Source: Candidatus Leptofilum proximum
GTDB taxonomy: Bacteria > Chloroflexota > Anaerolineae > Promineifilales > Promineifilaceae
Length of the DNA stretch: 64,000 nucleotides
Assembly: GCA_016710325.1 (NCBI GenBank)
Contig: JADJXK010000002.1
Coordinates: 3,534,001 to 3,598,000 of the forward strand
Direction of reading: 5' to 3'
Shown: positions 52,238 through 61,213 of the stretch, one piece after another
Numbering within the stretch: the stretch's first letter is position 1
How the letters are laid out: the number at the start of each line of letters is the position of its first letter
The notes under the pieces: model-generated
Seen by the model: only the letters and a program-made list of their open reading frames with translations
Told to the model about the DNA's origin: nothing
Databases searched by the model: none
Made by a program: the position numbers and the translations under genes

Positions 52238-53476
52238 CTATTTAGGCATTGCCTTTAGCGCCAGGTAGGCCAGGCGCGGGGTGCCGTCTGGCAGGACGAT
52301 GGACCACCAATACTGCTCGTGTTCTTCGGCCGTCCAGGTAGCATCCGCCATGTAAATGGTAAAGATGGGGCCGATCCAGGGCTGCCACTGTTCCCTGGCC
52401 CACTGATAGGCGCCTACAAGATATTCTGCCTGCTGCTGTTCCGTCACCCCATGCCAGGTGTAGGAAGGATGAATCTCTTGCAGCAAAATCCAGCCCGTTT
52501 CCAGGATGATAACTTGTTTGTCGGCATCGCCGTTGGTTACCATGATCTCGCGCATGTCTTCCACGTGGCGGAAGACGTTCCAGCGATGGCCGCCCCAAAT
52601 CTCATTCAGCCCTTCTTCCGGTGCCAGTGCTGGTGGCGCTTTATAACCGGGGGCGTTTAAACCAAGGGCATCAAAGTAGTTAGATGCGCCGGCTTCGTAC
52701 ATGCCCTGCAGGAACTCATCATCGGGCATGGCGCGCGGTGGTTGATCGCCTGTGGGGGCTAACCCGGCCGAAACGACGATGGCTTCCGGGTCGGCGGTCT
52801 TGATGCCTTCGTAGCACACCCGCAGCAGCTCTGTGTACTCGGTGGGATTGGGTGTTTGCTCGCCCCATTCCCGGCTGAGATTGGGTTCGTTCCACACCTG
52901 GTAGGCTTGAATTTGCCCTTTGTAACGGTCGGCCAGGGTAAAACAAAAGTCGCCAAAATCCTGGTAGTCTACCGGTGGCTGATTTTGGGTGATCGGTTTA
53001 TCGACCAGCGCCTGTACGCTCCATAAGGGTTGGTGATCGAGGCGGACGAGCAGGTTGAGGTTGGCCTCGTTGGCCTGCTGTACGATGCGGTCGGGGCGGT
53101 ACCAGTTGAACTCGCCTTTGGCATTGCCTTCGATGTCGCGCCAGGCAAAGACCTGTTTGACCCAGCCAAAGCCCATCTCCTGCACCATCTCCAGGTCACG
53201 CGGCAGTACGTCATCGACGTGCCACCATTGGGACAGGTGAATGCCGTATTCGGGGGAGTTGAAGAGTTGGTCCGGGGGATGGGTAGGGGCTGGGGTGGGT
53301 ACGGCCGTTCCATTCACCACTACTTCTATTTCTGGCGGGGGCAGAGTGGCGGTAGCTTCTGGTGATGGCACCACGGTTTCTACGGGCACCTCTGCCTCTG
53401 CGGAGCTGCAGCCAACCCAAAACAAAGTCATAAAAAGGTAGGCGGTTACGGCGTAGAGAAGGTGTTTGGCGGTCAA
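52238..53476 (-). CDS. Secreted GH39/PslG-like glycosidase, lipoprotein
   Basis: About 412 residues. N-terminal hydrophobic stretch ending in FWVGC, a Pro/Thr/Val linker, then a TIM barrel: FGWVKQVFAWRDIE, NLLVRLDHQPLW, acid/base Glu in YQVWNEPNLSREWG and probable nucleophile in IILETGW. It resembles PslG and GH39 enzymes acting on exopolysaccharides. The start may be a TTG at 53476; the ATG at 53431 would leave a very short signal. It belongs with the next two genes on the same strand. Confidence 0.8.
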   Translation of the reverse strand: MTAKHLLYAVTAYLFMTLFWVGCSSAEAEVPVETVVPSPEATATLPPPEIEVVVNGTAVPTPAPTHPPDQLFNSPEYGIHLSQWWHVDDVLPRDLEMVQEMGFGWVKQVFAWRDIEGNAKGEFNWYRPDRIVQQANEANLNLLVRLDHQPLWSVQALVDKPITQNQPPVDYQDFGDFCFTLADRYKGQIQAYQVWNEPNLSREWGEQTPNPTEYTELLRVCYEGIKTADPEAIVVSAGLAPTGDQPPRAMPDDEFLQGMYEAGASNYFDALGLNAPGYKAPPALAPEEGLNEIWGGHRWNVFRHVEDMREIMVTNGDADKQVIILETGWILLQEIHPSYTWHGVTEQQQAEYLVGAYQWAREQWQPWIGPIFTIYMADATWTAEEHEQYWWSIVLPDGTPRLAYLALKAMPK

Positions 53477-53484
53477 GAGAGTGA

Positions 53485-53532
53485 GTAATTGAGTAATTGG
53501 GTAATTGAGTAATTATGCAATTACTCAATTAC
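53485..53532. repeat. GTAATTGAGTAATTGG hairpin repeat
   Basis: GTAATTGAGTAATTGG (53485-53500), then GTAATTGAGTAATT (53501-53514) pairs across ATGC with AATTACTCAATTAC (53519-53532). Between two GH39-like genes; third copy of this repeat family. Confidence 0.78.
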
Positions 53533-53539
53533 CATTTTA

Positions 53540-54859
53540 TTAGTCGGGTTTTTCCATGTCGGCCACGGCGGCAAAGGCTGGCCGCGGCACACCGTTGATG
53601 TCGACGATGCTGTAGGGCACCGGGTCATCCTGTGGGCCGCTGCCTTTGTTGCCAAAGTCATAGTTGAACAAGAAGGCCAGCCAGACGCTGCCCGAGTTGT
53701 GCATTTGCTGGAAGGCCTGCACGATGTAGTTGGCCTGCTCTTCCAGCGTATTGTCCTGGGCAAAGGAGAAGCCTTCCGGTACCACATCATAGCCTTCGCT
53801 GCTGGCCCAGCCAAATTCGGTGACGCACAGCTTCATGCTGGGGTCTAACGCCTGCACCTTTTGTGCGTAGGTGTCCAGGGTGGTTTTAAAGCTCCAGCTG
53901 TGGTGAGGGTTGTCGAACGGGCCTTTGAAAACGGCCGTAGCCGCTTCGGCCGTACTGCCTGCCTGGTCAAAGGCCACATCCGGGGCGATGTTGTAGCCGT
54001 TGTGGTGCGCACCAACGCAGTCGGCAAAGTTAAGCATGCCCGCGGCTAATGCTCGATCCAGGTACTCAAAGTCATCGGCCCAGCGCACCCAGTCACCGGT
54101 ACCGGTGGGCGACAGTGCCCCGCTGATGACGATGATGTCTGGGTCAGCGGCTTTGATGGCGTTGTAGGCCACTTCCAGGAAGCGCACGTAATCTTCCGGG
54201 CTGATGCCGTTGGCCGTTTGCCACTCGCGGTCCAGATTTTGCTCGTTCCACACTTCAATAGCGTCAATCTTGCCTGGGAAACGATTGATCATTTCGGTGA
54301 GAAAGTTGGCGTATTCGTTGTAATCATCGGGCGGGCCAATGTGGTTAGCTGCCGCACGTGTCCACTCGGGCGAACCAACGACGCTCACCATCAGATTCAG
54401 GTTGTGGTTGGCGGCTTCATTGATCACACCTTCGTAGAAGAACCACTGATCAGCACCCGGTGAGGGATGGATGAGCCACCACTGAATTTGCATTTTTACC
54501 CAGTCTAAATCAAGCTGGTTTTGCACGGTATCCATGGTAAAGATGGGATCGCCGACGGTGGCATTGCCATGTACCTGAACGCCATAGCCAAACTTGTCGG
54601 TGGGCCACGGCCGTACCTTCACTTCTACCACTTCCGGCTCAGCCACCGGTGCTTCGGATTCGCTATCGACATTGCCTTCTTCTTCGACGACAACAACTGG
54701 TGGTGGTGGCGGCACGGTGGCCGTAGCCGCTTCGGTGACGGGGGCATCGGTGTTTTCGGTGATGGCGTTGGGTTCAACCACTTCCGGCTCGGCGCCACCA
54801 CACGCAGCGATGAGAAGAAGAACGGCCGTAACAAAAAGTAACCATTTCATCTGTTTCAT
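53540..54859 (-). CDS. Secreted GH39/PslG-like glycosidase, lipoprotein
   Basis: A 439-residue protein with lipobox LIAAC, a long Glu/Val/Pro/Thr linker to about residue 85, and a TIM barrel with LDWVKMQIQWWLI, acid/base Glu in IEVWNEQNLDREWQ, GAHHNGYN and nucleophile Glu in LCVTEFGWAS. A paralogue of the neighbouring genes. GAGGT precedes the ATG. It probably acts at the cell surface on a polysaccharide. Confidence 0.82.
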   Translation of the reverse strand: MKQMKWLLFVTAVLLLIAACGGAEPEVVEPNAITENTDAPVTEAATATVPPPPPVVVVEEEGNVDSESEAPVAEPEVVEVKVRPWPTDKFGYGVQVHGNATVGDPIFTMDTVQNQLDLDWVKMQIQWWLIHPSPGADQWFFYEGVINEAANHNLNLMVSVVGSPEWTRAAANHIGPPDDYNEYANFLTEMINRFPGKIDAIEVWNEQNLDREWQTANGISPEDYVRFLEVAYNAIKAADPDIIVISGALSPTGTGDWVRWADDFEYLDRALAAGMLNFADCVGAHHNGYNIAPDVAFDQAGSTAEAATAVFKGPFDNPHHSWSFKTTLDTYAQKVQALDPSMKLCVTEFGWASSEGYDVVPEGFSFAQDNTLEEQANYIVQAFQQMHNSGSVWLAFLFNYDFGNKGSGPQDDPVPYSIVDINGVPRPAFAAVADMEKPD

Positions 54860-54884
54860 AAAGGTACCTCACGTATTAAAGAAA

Positions 54885-54919
54885 AGGCGCATTTTGCTTT
54901 CTTGCTACAAAATGCGCCT
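54885..54919 (-). terminator. Strong terminator after the 1012-aa gene
   Basis: AGGCGCATTTTG (54885-54896)/CAAAATGCGCCT (54908-54919), a 12-bp perfect stem with an 11-base loop; on the - strand TTTTCTTT follows. Confidence 0.8.
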
Positions 54920-54956
54920 AATACTCTACCTGAAATCTTTCAAACAGCGCTGTCGA

Positions 54957-57900
54957 TTATCGGCCCATCACCTGGCCCAATGTCTGACACGCCGGGCAGC
55001 TGCCGTTTTTGCGCATGATGGCGTAGCCTGCCTGCGGATCTTCACCCCATGTGGTGAAGTCCACGTTGAACACAATGATCATGCGCACCTTGCCCGAGTT
55101 AGCGGCGATACTCACCGCCTCTGCCAACCACTGCGCGTGTTGCGCCACCGTGGTATTGGCCGCCCAGGCAAATCGCGACGGCACGCCGCCAAAATCTTCA
55201 CCAGAAAGATAGCCCAGCTCCGTAAAGCAAACCGGTTTGCCCAGCGCCGCATACACGTTTAGTGTGGGCACCAGGTACCAGCTGTAATGATCATTGCCTG
55301 CGGGATGCCCCGTGCTCTGCGAGGGTGAAGTCGCCCCTGCATTGAAGTGAGCGCCGACACAATCCATGTAGTTGGCGCCACCGGCTGCGGCCAGGCCCTG
55401 CATGTAACGGCTGTCTGACCAGGCGTTGGTGCCATTGTCAAAGCCGGTGGGGGCAGGGGCGCCGCTGATTACCATCACGTTGGGATTGGCTCCCTTGATG
55501 GCATTGTAAGCCGGGGCCAACATGCTGTTGACATAAGACGCCGGATTAATCTGACCCGCGGGCCACTCAAAGTCGATGTTCATCTCGTTCCAGATTTCGA
55601 TGGCGTCTGGCCCAAGAGCGGCTACACCACCCAGGAACTGCACGTAGCTGTTGAAGTCGATGCTGCTGGGGTAGGTGTTGGCCCCGGGAATGCTGAGCAG
55701 CACTTTGAAGCCATTGGCGTGAGCCTGTTGAATGCGGCCAGCCACGGCATCGGGCGAATCACCTGGCCCCCATTTGTGCTGGAATTTCACCCAGTTCATC
55801 CCGGCTGAGGCCATGAGTGTGGGGTTGGCAAACGTATGGGTTTGCCCGCCCAGCTCAAACGACCCAGAGGCTACGGGGGGCGCCGAGACTGGTGGCGGAG
55901 CTGTGCCGCCGCCACCGCCAGCAACGGTGGCGGGATCTACTTCCACAACTTCCAGGCTGCTTACGCTTAGATTCGGGTTCAGATCGAGCAGGATGGCAAA
56001 GATCCAGCCATCCTGGCCGTCTGTGGGCATTACAATCTGGAGCCAGGTGGAGTCTGAGTTACGCCCGGTGACCTGCACCTGGGTGCCCTTGTTAAGGCCT
56101 CCGGCAATTATGCCATAGGCGAGGCCAGGCCCAACGCGCACGTTGGCGTTGGTATTTACGACGGCATCAGAGTCACCGGGGTTGAGGCTGCTCGTGTTGC
56201 TGGGTGTTACTTCGGCCGTTTCCGAATCAGGTCTTGCTTCAGCGGCGGCTTCGACTACGGTGATGGTGACAGAATCGAGGGCTGCCACGGCTTCACCCAG
56301 GGCAAATTCGGCGTTGATGGTGTAGCTGCCAGCGGCTTCTTCCCCAGCCCAGGTGAAGGTGAGATTGCTGCCGCTTTCACTGGCCAAAACGCTGCCGGTG
56401 CTGTCCACCACGGTCCAGACGATGGCGGCGCCGCTGGTTTCAGGTGGGGCGCTCGCTCCGATGAAGGCGGCCAGCGCGGCGGCGTATCCATCGCCATCGG
56501 TGACGCTGCCCAGGCCACGAACGGCCGCACCGCGCAGATGGTAACGTTCCACCAGCCCCAGCCGACGGCTGAGGGCTGCCGGGTTACCCAACCAGACATC
56601 ATGCGTCTGGTCGCTCATCTGGTAGCTGTAACGATAGGTCAGGCTGCTGCCATCCCATTCTAGCGGCGAGGCATCACCGGAAAGGGCCAGTTCAACGGCC
56701 GTTCCCGGCTCCACTTCTTCACTGCCGGAGACAAACTCCAGTTCGCCAAAATTGGCCAGCGCCTCGTCGTTGGACATGGCCAGGAAGGCATCGCCCACGC
56801 TGTTAACGGCGCCTGCTTCCACCAGCATGGTGAGCTTGGCGCGGTCAACCAGGCGGGTGGCCCAGTTCAGCATTTGCATGGTATCGCCGTTGTCGCTGTA
56901 GGCGGTGGGGTCGAGCGGCGTTTGTACGTAGATAATGTCGGCTGCCTGGCCAATGGCGGCCCAATCTTGCCCACCGCTGTGCCAACGGCCGCCGGACTGC
57001 TGCGGCGTGCCCAGGGTCACTGCCAGGAGCAGGTTCTGGGCGTGCAGGGCGTCGGCCAGGCTGTTCACAAAGGAGGTAAAGGCTGCGGTTTGGGCTTCGC
57101 CAACGCCTTGATAGTCCAGGTTAATGCCGGAGAATCCGCCGGAAACGGCCGTGTTCACCAAAGCGTTGATCTGGTTCATCTGTGCGGTGGAATTACCCAG
57201 GAAAGCTGCCAAAGCAGCCTCATCCACATCTGTGCCAACGTTGGTGACGCGCACCATGCTGGCAAATTCGCCCTCGGGTAGTTCGGTTACCTCGCCATGC
57301 ACTTCGCCCGATTCATCCAGCGTCAATGTGCCTGCCGTTAGTTCCGTGAGGCTGGCCAGGGCAGGTTCGGGCAGCGTTTCCAGCGGCAGCAGCTCGGCAG
57401 CGACGGCCCGCGTTTCCGGCGCACCCGGTTCTAGCAGGGCAAAGGCGCCGTAAAGCTCGTGTTCCGGGGAGACAATCTGGCGGGTTTCAACATCGATCTG
57501 GCTGGGGAGAAAGCGCCAGCTGCTGCCGTCCCAGCCGTACAGATCGGCCATTTCGACGGCCGTTCCCGCTGGAACGTTGATGGCTACCTTGCCCAGCAGC
57601 GCCGTACCGTTGTGGTCCACTTTGTAGACGTTGCCACGTACAGTGGCATTGATGGGGAAAGCGCCCAGGTTGCTGGCGGCTTCGGCCTCGCCCAGGCTGG
57701 TGACATTAACAACAGCGCTGCTGTCGCTTACCAATACGTCAACTTCACCGGGAATAGAGGGGTTGCTGGCCACCGTCGTTTCTGTTTCGGTGGGAGATGC
57801 TGTGGGAGTGTTTGCGGCGGTGGTGTCGCCGTCGCCGCCGCTCAGACGTTCGCCTAATGAGATGGGCGGTAAAAACAGGGCGGCGATGATGAGAAGGACA

Positions 57901-57995
57901 ACCACCGCAATGCCGCCGATTAACATAACAGACGGGCGTTTGGATTGTTCTTCCATTTCTGAGGTGGTGTCTTCAGACGGCCGTTCCTCTTCCAT
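54957..57995 (-). CDS. Membrane-anchored GH18-like + SH3b + GH39-like protein
   Basis: A 1012-residue protein. Cytoplasmic start, one membrane helix (about 24-46), linker, a section with two VTSLG...AINVPAGT-like units (80-200), then a GH18-like barrel (about 220-520) with FSGINLDYQGVG where DxxDxDxE is expected. An Ig-like section, an SH3b domain (about 650-720, NVRVGPGLAYGI) and a GH39/PslG-like barrel (750-1012) with IEIWNEMNIDFEW and VCFTELGY follow. It ends CPACQTLGQVMGR. The GH18 part has lost two catalytic acids and is probably a binding module. A wall or exopolysaccharide role is likely. GGAGG precedes the ATG. Confidence 0.82.
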   Translation of the reverse strand: MEEERPSEDTTSEMEEQSKRPSVMLIGGIAVVVLLIIAALFLPPISLGERLSGGDGDTTAANTPTASPTETETTVASNPSIPGEVDVLVSDSSAVVNVTSLGEAEAASNLGAFPINATVRGNVYKVDHNGTALLGKVAINVPAGTAVEMADLYGWDGSSWRFLPSQIDVETRQIVSPEHELYGAFALLEPGAPETRAVAAELLPLETLPEPALASLTELTAGTLTLDESGEVHGEVTELPEGEFASMVRVTNVGTDVDEAALAAFLGNSTAQMNQINALVNTAVSGGFSGINLDYQGVGEAQTAAFTSFVNSLADALHAQNLLLAVTLGTPQQSGGRWHSGGQDWAAIGQAADIIYVQTPLDPTAYSDNGDTMQMLNWATRLVDRAKLTMLVEAGAVNSVGDAFLAMSNDEALANFGELEFVSGSEEVEPGTAVELALSGDASPLEWDGSSLTYRYSYQMSDQTHDVWLGNPAALSRRLGLVERYHLRGAAVRGLGSVTDGDGYAAALAAFIGASAPPETSGAAIVWTVVDSTGSVLASESGSNLTFTWAGEEAAGSYTINAEFALGEAVAALDSVTITVVEAAAEARPDSETAEVTPSNTSSLNPGDSDAVVNTNANVRVGPGLAYGIIAGGLNKGTQVQVTGRNSDSTWLQIVMPTDGQDGWIFAILLDLNPNLSVSSLEVVEVDPATVAGGGGGTAPPPVSAPPVASGSFELGGQTHTFANPTLMASAGMNWVKFQHKWGPGDSPDAVAGRIQQAHANGFKVLLSIPGANTYPSSIDFNSYVQFLGGVAALGPDAIEIWNEMNIDFEWPAGQINPASYVNSMLAPAYNAIKGANPNVMVISGAPAPTGFDNGTNAWSDSRYMQGLAAAGGANYMDCVGAHFNAGATSPSQSTGHPAGNDHYSWYLVPTLNVYAALGKPVCFTELGYLSGEDFGGVPSRFAWAANTTVAQHAQWLAEAVSIAANSGKVRMIIVFNVDFTTWGEDPQAGYAIMRKNGSCPACQTLGQVMGR

Positions 57996-58694
57996 AATTA
58001 AACCTCCATTGTGCTACAAACGCTGCCAGGGCTTTTCTGGTGAGGGGAACGGCCGTTTTTGGGCGAGAGTTAACGATGCCCGGCGGGCATGCTCGCGGCG
58101 ACCTGTAAACATTCCATCCTCTTCCCGGAAAAGCTTGCCAGGCTGGCAGCTTTTACTTACTGTGTAACGGCTGATGGGTTGCATAAATTTCAGCCACACC
58201 TGGTGCAGAATACAGATGGGCTGCATTCATGCAAAAAAGCGGCTTCTGAACGGTCCTTAGCGGGAAAATCATCTCAATCGATTATGTTCCTGCTAACTGA
58301 ATGCGCTGACGCTTCTTAATAGACGTTCATCATAGCCGCTTAGGCGCTGGCACTTTTTACGAGTGCCAGAGCGGCGGACATTCTAGCACAATGAGGAAAA
58401 AGGAGGCAAACCACAGAGAGGGGCGGTTGTTTTTCAGAGGGGAATCATTGAGGAAACGTTAAGATTGTAGAGATGTTGCATGGCAACGTCTCTATGCCTT
58501 GACATGGAAACGGCCGTTGTTATACTCCTCCCATGCCGCAGTGCGTAATGTGTAATTGGCAGAAGGTTATTCAAAAAGATTGGCTTCAAAGCTGCCAATT
58601 ACCTGAGTAAACCGCACCAAGTACACTTTCCCTTGCAAACCGTTAGGTGCGGTTTACCTAATTCCCATACCCATTTAGAATAAAGGAGTCGATT
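57996..58694 (+). other. Intergenic region between GH gene and SCP2 gene
   Basis: No gene is supported; short open frames lack family features and ribosome-binding sites. CTGGCACT/AGTGCCAG (58346-58368) is a hairpin, and GTAATTGGCAG (58552-58562) with CTGCCAATTAC (58593-58603) is another stem of the GTAATTGG family. Octamers ACGGCCGT occur at about 58050 and 58509. Confidence 0.5.
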
Positions 58695-59018
58695 ATGACA
58701 ACGCCAGCAGATATTTTTGCCAAAACCCCACAAAATTTTATCGCCGAAAAAGCAGGTGGCATGAATGCGGCCGTCGCTTTTGATCTTTCAGGGGAGAACG
58801 GCGGTCAGTGGACCGTCATGATTGAGAATGGCACCTGTACCGTGGAAGAAGGCATTGCCGATAATGCAGACGCTACTATCAGCATGACCGGCAGCGACTA
58901 CGTCGATATGATGACGGGCAAGCTCAACCCGATGATGGCTTTTATGGGCGGGAAAGTAAAAGTCAGCGGCGATCTGAACACCGTTATGAAGTTCCAGACG
59001 CTGTTTAAGACGGGTTAA
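58695..59018 (+). CDS. SCP2 sterol-carrier-like protein
   Basis: A 107-residue stand-alone SCP2 domain: AGGMNAAVAFDLSGENGGQW, ADATISMTGSDYVDMMTGKLN and GGKVKVSGDLNTVMKF are typical blocks. It forms a hydrophobic ligand pocket for lipids. Good AAGGAG site. The ligand is unknown. A perfect hairpin lies 8 bp after the stop. Confidence 0.9.
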   Translation: MTTPADIFAKTPQNFIAEKAGGMNAAVAFDLSGENGGQWTVMIENGTCTVEEGIADNADATISMTGSDYVDMMTGKLNPMMAFMGGKVKVSGDLNTVMKFQTLFKTG

Positions 59019-59026
59019 ACAATTAT

Positions 59027-59054
59027 GTAGGGGCGGTTGGCGAACCGCCCCTAC
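59027..59054. terminator. 12-bp perfect hairpin between convergent genes
   Basis: GTAGGGGCGGTT/AACCGCCCCTAC with a 4-base loop, next to the ends of the SCP2 gene and the amidohydrolase gene. Acts in both directions. A related GGGCGACCC/GGGTCGCCC stem lies at 63564. Confidence 0.75.
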
Positions 59055-59055
59055 T

Positions 59056-61047
59056 TCATTTATTTGCCTTCTGGGCAATCTCCGCGTATTCCTGGCGTTC
59101 GGCCGTTTCCAGGTTCACCCCCACCAACGACAAAATCTCAGCCATCAGACCTCCCTTCCGTTCTGCATCAGAACGAGACCATGTGCGTGACTTGATCTCC
59201 AAAAAGGTGCCCGGCACCTCAGGCTGCATGACCTTGTCGAAGTTGATGGCAAAGTCCGTTTCCTTATAAATGATGTGCCAGCGCAGCCGGTCTTTGATGA
59301 CCTCAATTTCTGACTCTGGGGCAAAATATTCGCGGTAAAACCGCAGGCTGCGGTCGGCATCGGCTAAAAAGCGGGAGCGCGAGAGCATGACGGCGTTGGG
59401 AAACTCCTGCCGCTCGCCTTCGCCGATGAGCGTGAGGCGGGTGCGCGTCTGGTAAACCTGTCCCTCTTCGTCGACAAACTCATCCTCGCGGTAGCGCAGC
59501 CGGGCCGAGTCCGGGTCTTCGTTGGCGAAGATGAAGTAATGGTCGTACTGCTTGTAATGCGCACCGCGCACGATGGTGCAATGTTCGCTGTTGAGGAAGT
59601 TGAGCACGGCTTCCTGCTCCACCTGGGGCGCTTTCACCTGCACTTCAAAGCTTTCCTGCCGCTGTACGCCGTGCAGTAAAACCAGCTTGTTGTACGGGCT
59701 GGATTCGCGCCGCAGCACAAAGGCATCAATCTCAGCCGCTACCTGGGCGGCTTCTACCTGGGCGCGGGCTTCGTCTACGGTGAGCAGTTCCTGGTTTTGC
59801 ATGAGCCAACGGCCGTTGCACATCACATGCTGCACGTCGCCACTTTTGGCCGCGTAAATCAGGCGCGAATAGACGCCGTCTGGATTGTTGTGGAACTGCG
59901 GCCAGTTGTGCACGCCGCCCATGGCCACCACGGCCAGATCGGCCCGCTTGCCCACTTCCAGGCTGCCGGTCACATCGCCCATGTGCAGGGCGCGTGCGCC
60001 GCGCCGGGTCACCAGCTCCAGCGCCTGCCGCGCGGGCAGCACGGTGGGGTCGTTGGCCTGGGTTTTGGCCAGCAGCGCCGCCAGCCGCACCTCTTCGATC
60101 ATGTCGAGATCGTTGTTGCTCGCCGGGCCATCAGTGCCCACACCTACGTTCAAACCCACCTCAAGCATCTCTTTTACGTTGGCAATGCCACTGGCCAGCT
60201 TGAGATTGCTGCTGGGGCAGTGGGCTACGCCTGCACCCGCCCGCTTCAGGGCAAACATTTCGCTTTTTTCCAGGTGGACACAGTGGGCGGCCAGCAGCCT
60301 GGTGTTGAGCAGCCCGTGGCTGGCAATGTGGGGCACGACGGTTGTGTGATTTTGCTCGCGGCAGTTGTCTACCTCAAGTTTGGTTTCGGCGACGTGGGTG
60401 TGAATCGGCACGTCAAAAGCGCGGGCCAGGTCGGCGCAGGCGCGGTCCATTTCCGGGGTGCCGGTGTACCAGGCGTGGGGCGCCACGGCGGGCTGGATCA
60501 GCGGGTGGCCGTTCCAGCGTTCGATGAAGCGGCGGGTGAGCACCAGGGCATCTTCGTAGGTGGCGGCATCTGGCGCGGGGAAAACGAGCACCGTCTGGCC
60601 TAACAATGCGCGCATGCCGATGACGGCCGTTTCCTCCGCAATCGCCTCTTCAAAATAGTACATGTCGGCAAAGGTGGTCACGCCGGAGCGAATCATCTCG
60701 GCGCAGGCGATACGTGTGCCCAGCTTCACAAATTCCGGCGTCACAAACTCGCGCTCCACGGGCATCAGGTAACCCAGCCAGACGTCCAGCCGCAGGTCGT
60801 CGTTCAGGCCGCGGAACAGGGTCATGGGGATATGGGTGTGGGCGTTCACCAATCCCGGCATCATCACCTGCCCGGTGCAGTCGATTTCTTCGTCGGCGTG
60901 AAAGTTGGTCGTGATGGTTTCAGTGGGGCCGATGGCCACAATCGAGTCACCCAAAACGGCAATGGCGCCGTTTTCAATCACGTCGAACTGCTCGTTCATG
61001 GTGACGACGGTGCCGCCAGTGAGCAAAAAGTCAGCCTTTTGGGACAT
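59056..61047 (-). CDS. SAH/guanine deaminase-type amidohydrolase fused to CYTH-like domain
   Basis: A 663-residue protein. Residues 1-450: amidohydrolase of the MtaD/SsnA class with zinc ligands in NAHTHIPMTLFRGL, HTHVAETKLEV, AHCVHLEKSE and GTDGPASNNDLD. It should deaminate an amino-purine-like or S-adenosyl compound. Residues about 475-645 resemble a CYTH/triphosphate-tunnel domain: FEVQVKAP, ARLRYREDEF, TRTRLTL, FLEIKSRTWSR. Such a fusion is unusual. The ATG at 61047 follows GGAGGG; the longer frame upstream is micro-repeat. Confidence 0.82.
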   Translation of the reverse strand: MSQKADFLLTGGTVVTMNEQFDVIENGAIAVLGDSIVAIGPTETITTNFHADEEIDCTGQVMMPGLVNAHTHIPMTLFRGLNDDLRLDVWLGYLMPVEREFVTPEFVKLGTRIACAEMIRSGVTTFADMYYFEEAIAEETAVIGMRALLGQTVLVFPAPDAATYEDALVLTRRFIERWNGHPLIQPAVAPHAWYTGTPEMDRACADLARAFDVPIHTHVAETKLEVDNCREQNHTTVVPHIASHGLLNTRLLAAHCVHLEKSEMFALKRAGAGVAHCPSSNLKLASGIANVKEMLEVGLNVGVGTDGPASNNDLDMIEEVRLAALLAKTQANDPTVLPARQALELVTRRGARALHMGDVTGSLEVGKRADLAVVAMGGVHNWPQFHNNPDGVYSRLIYAAKSGDVQHVMCNGRWLMQNQELLTVDEARAQVEAAQVAAEIDAFVLRRESSPYNKLVLLHGVQRQESFEVQVKAPQVEQEAVLNFLNSEHCTIVRGAHYKQYDHYFIFANEDPDSARLRYREDEFVDEEGQVYQTRTRLTLIGEGERQEFPNAVMLSRSRFLADADRSLRFYREYFAPESEIEVIKDRLRWHIIYKETDFAINFDKVMQPEVPGTFLEIKSRTWSRSDAERKGGLMAEILSLVGVNLETAERQEYAEIAQKANK

Positions 61048-61173
61048 GTTCCCTCCGTTTTGGTGGTCGGCGGTCGGTATTTGGTAGACGGTATTTGGTA
61101 AACGGTATTTGATTATCACCGATTACTGATAACGGATTACCGATTACGGCATCACGGGATTATACCGAATTCC

Positions 61174-61182
61174 TGCTATAAT
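61174..61182 (+). promoter_or_regulatory. Extended -10 promoter of GNAT gene
   Basis: TGCTATAAT fits TG-n-TATAAT, 31 bases before the start, and is followed by CGGG as at the VOC promoter. No clear -35. Confidence 0.5.
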
Positions 61183-61213
61183 CGGGACTCTAAAATCCAA
61201 TTGAGGAAGAGAC

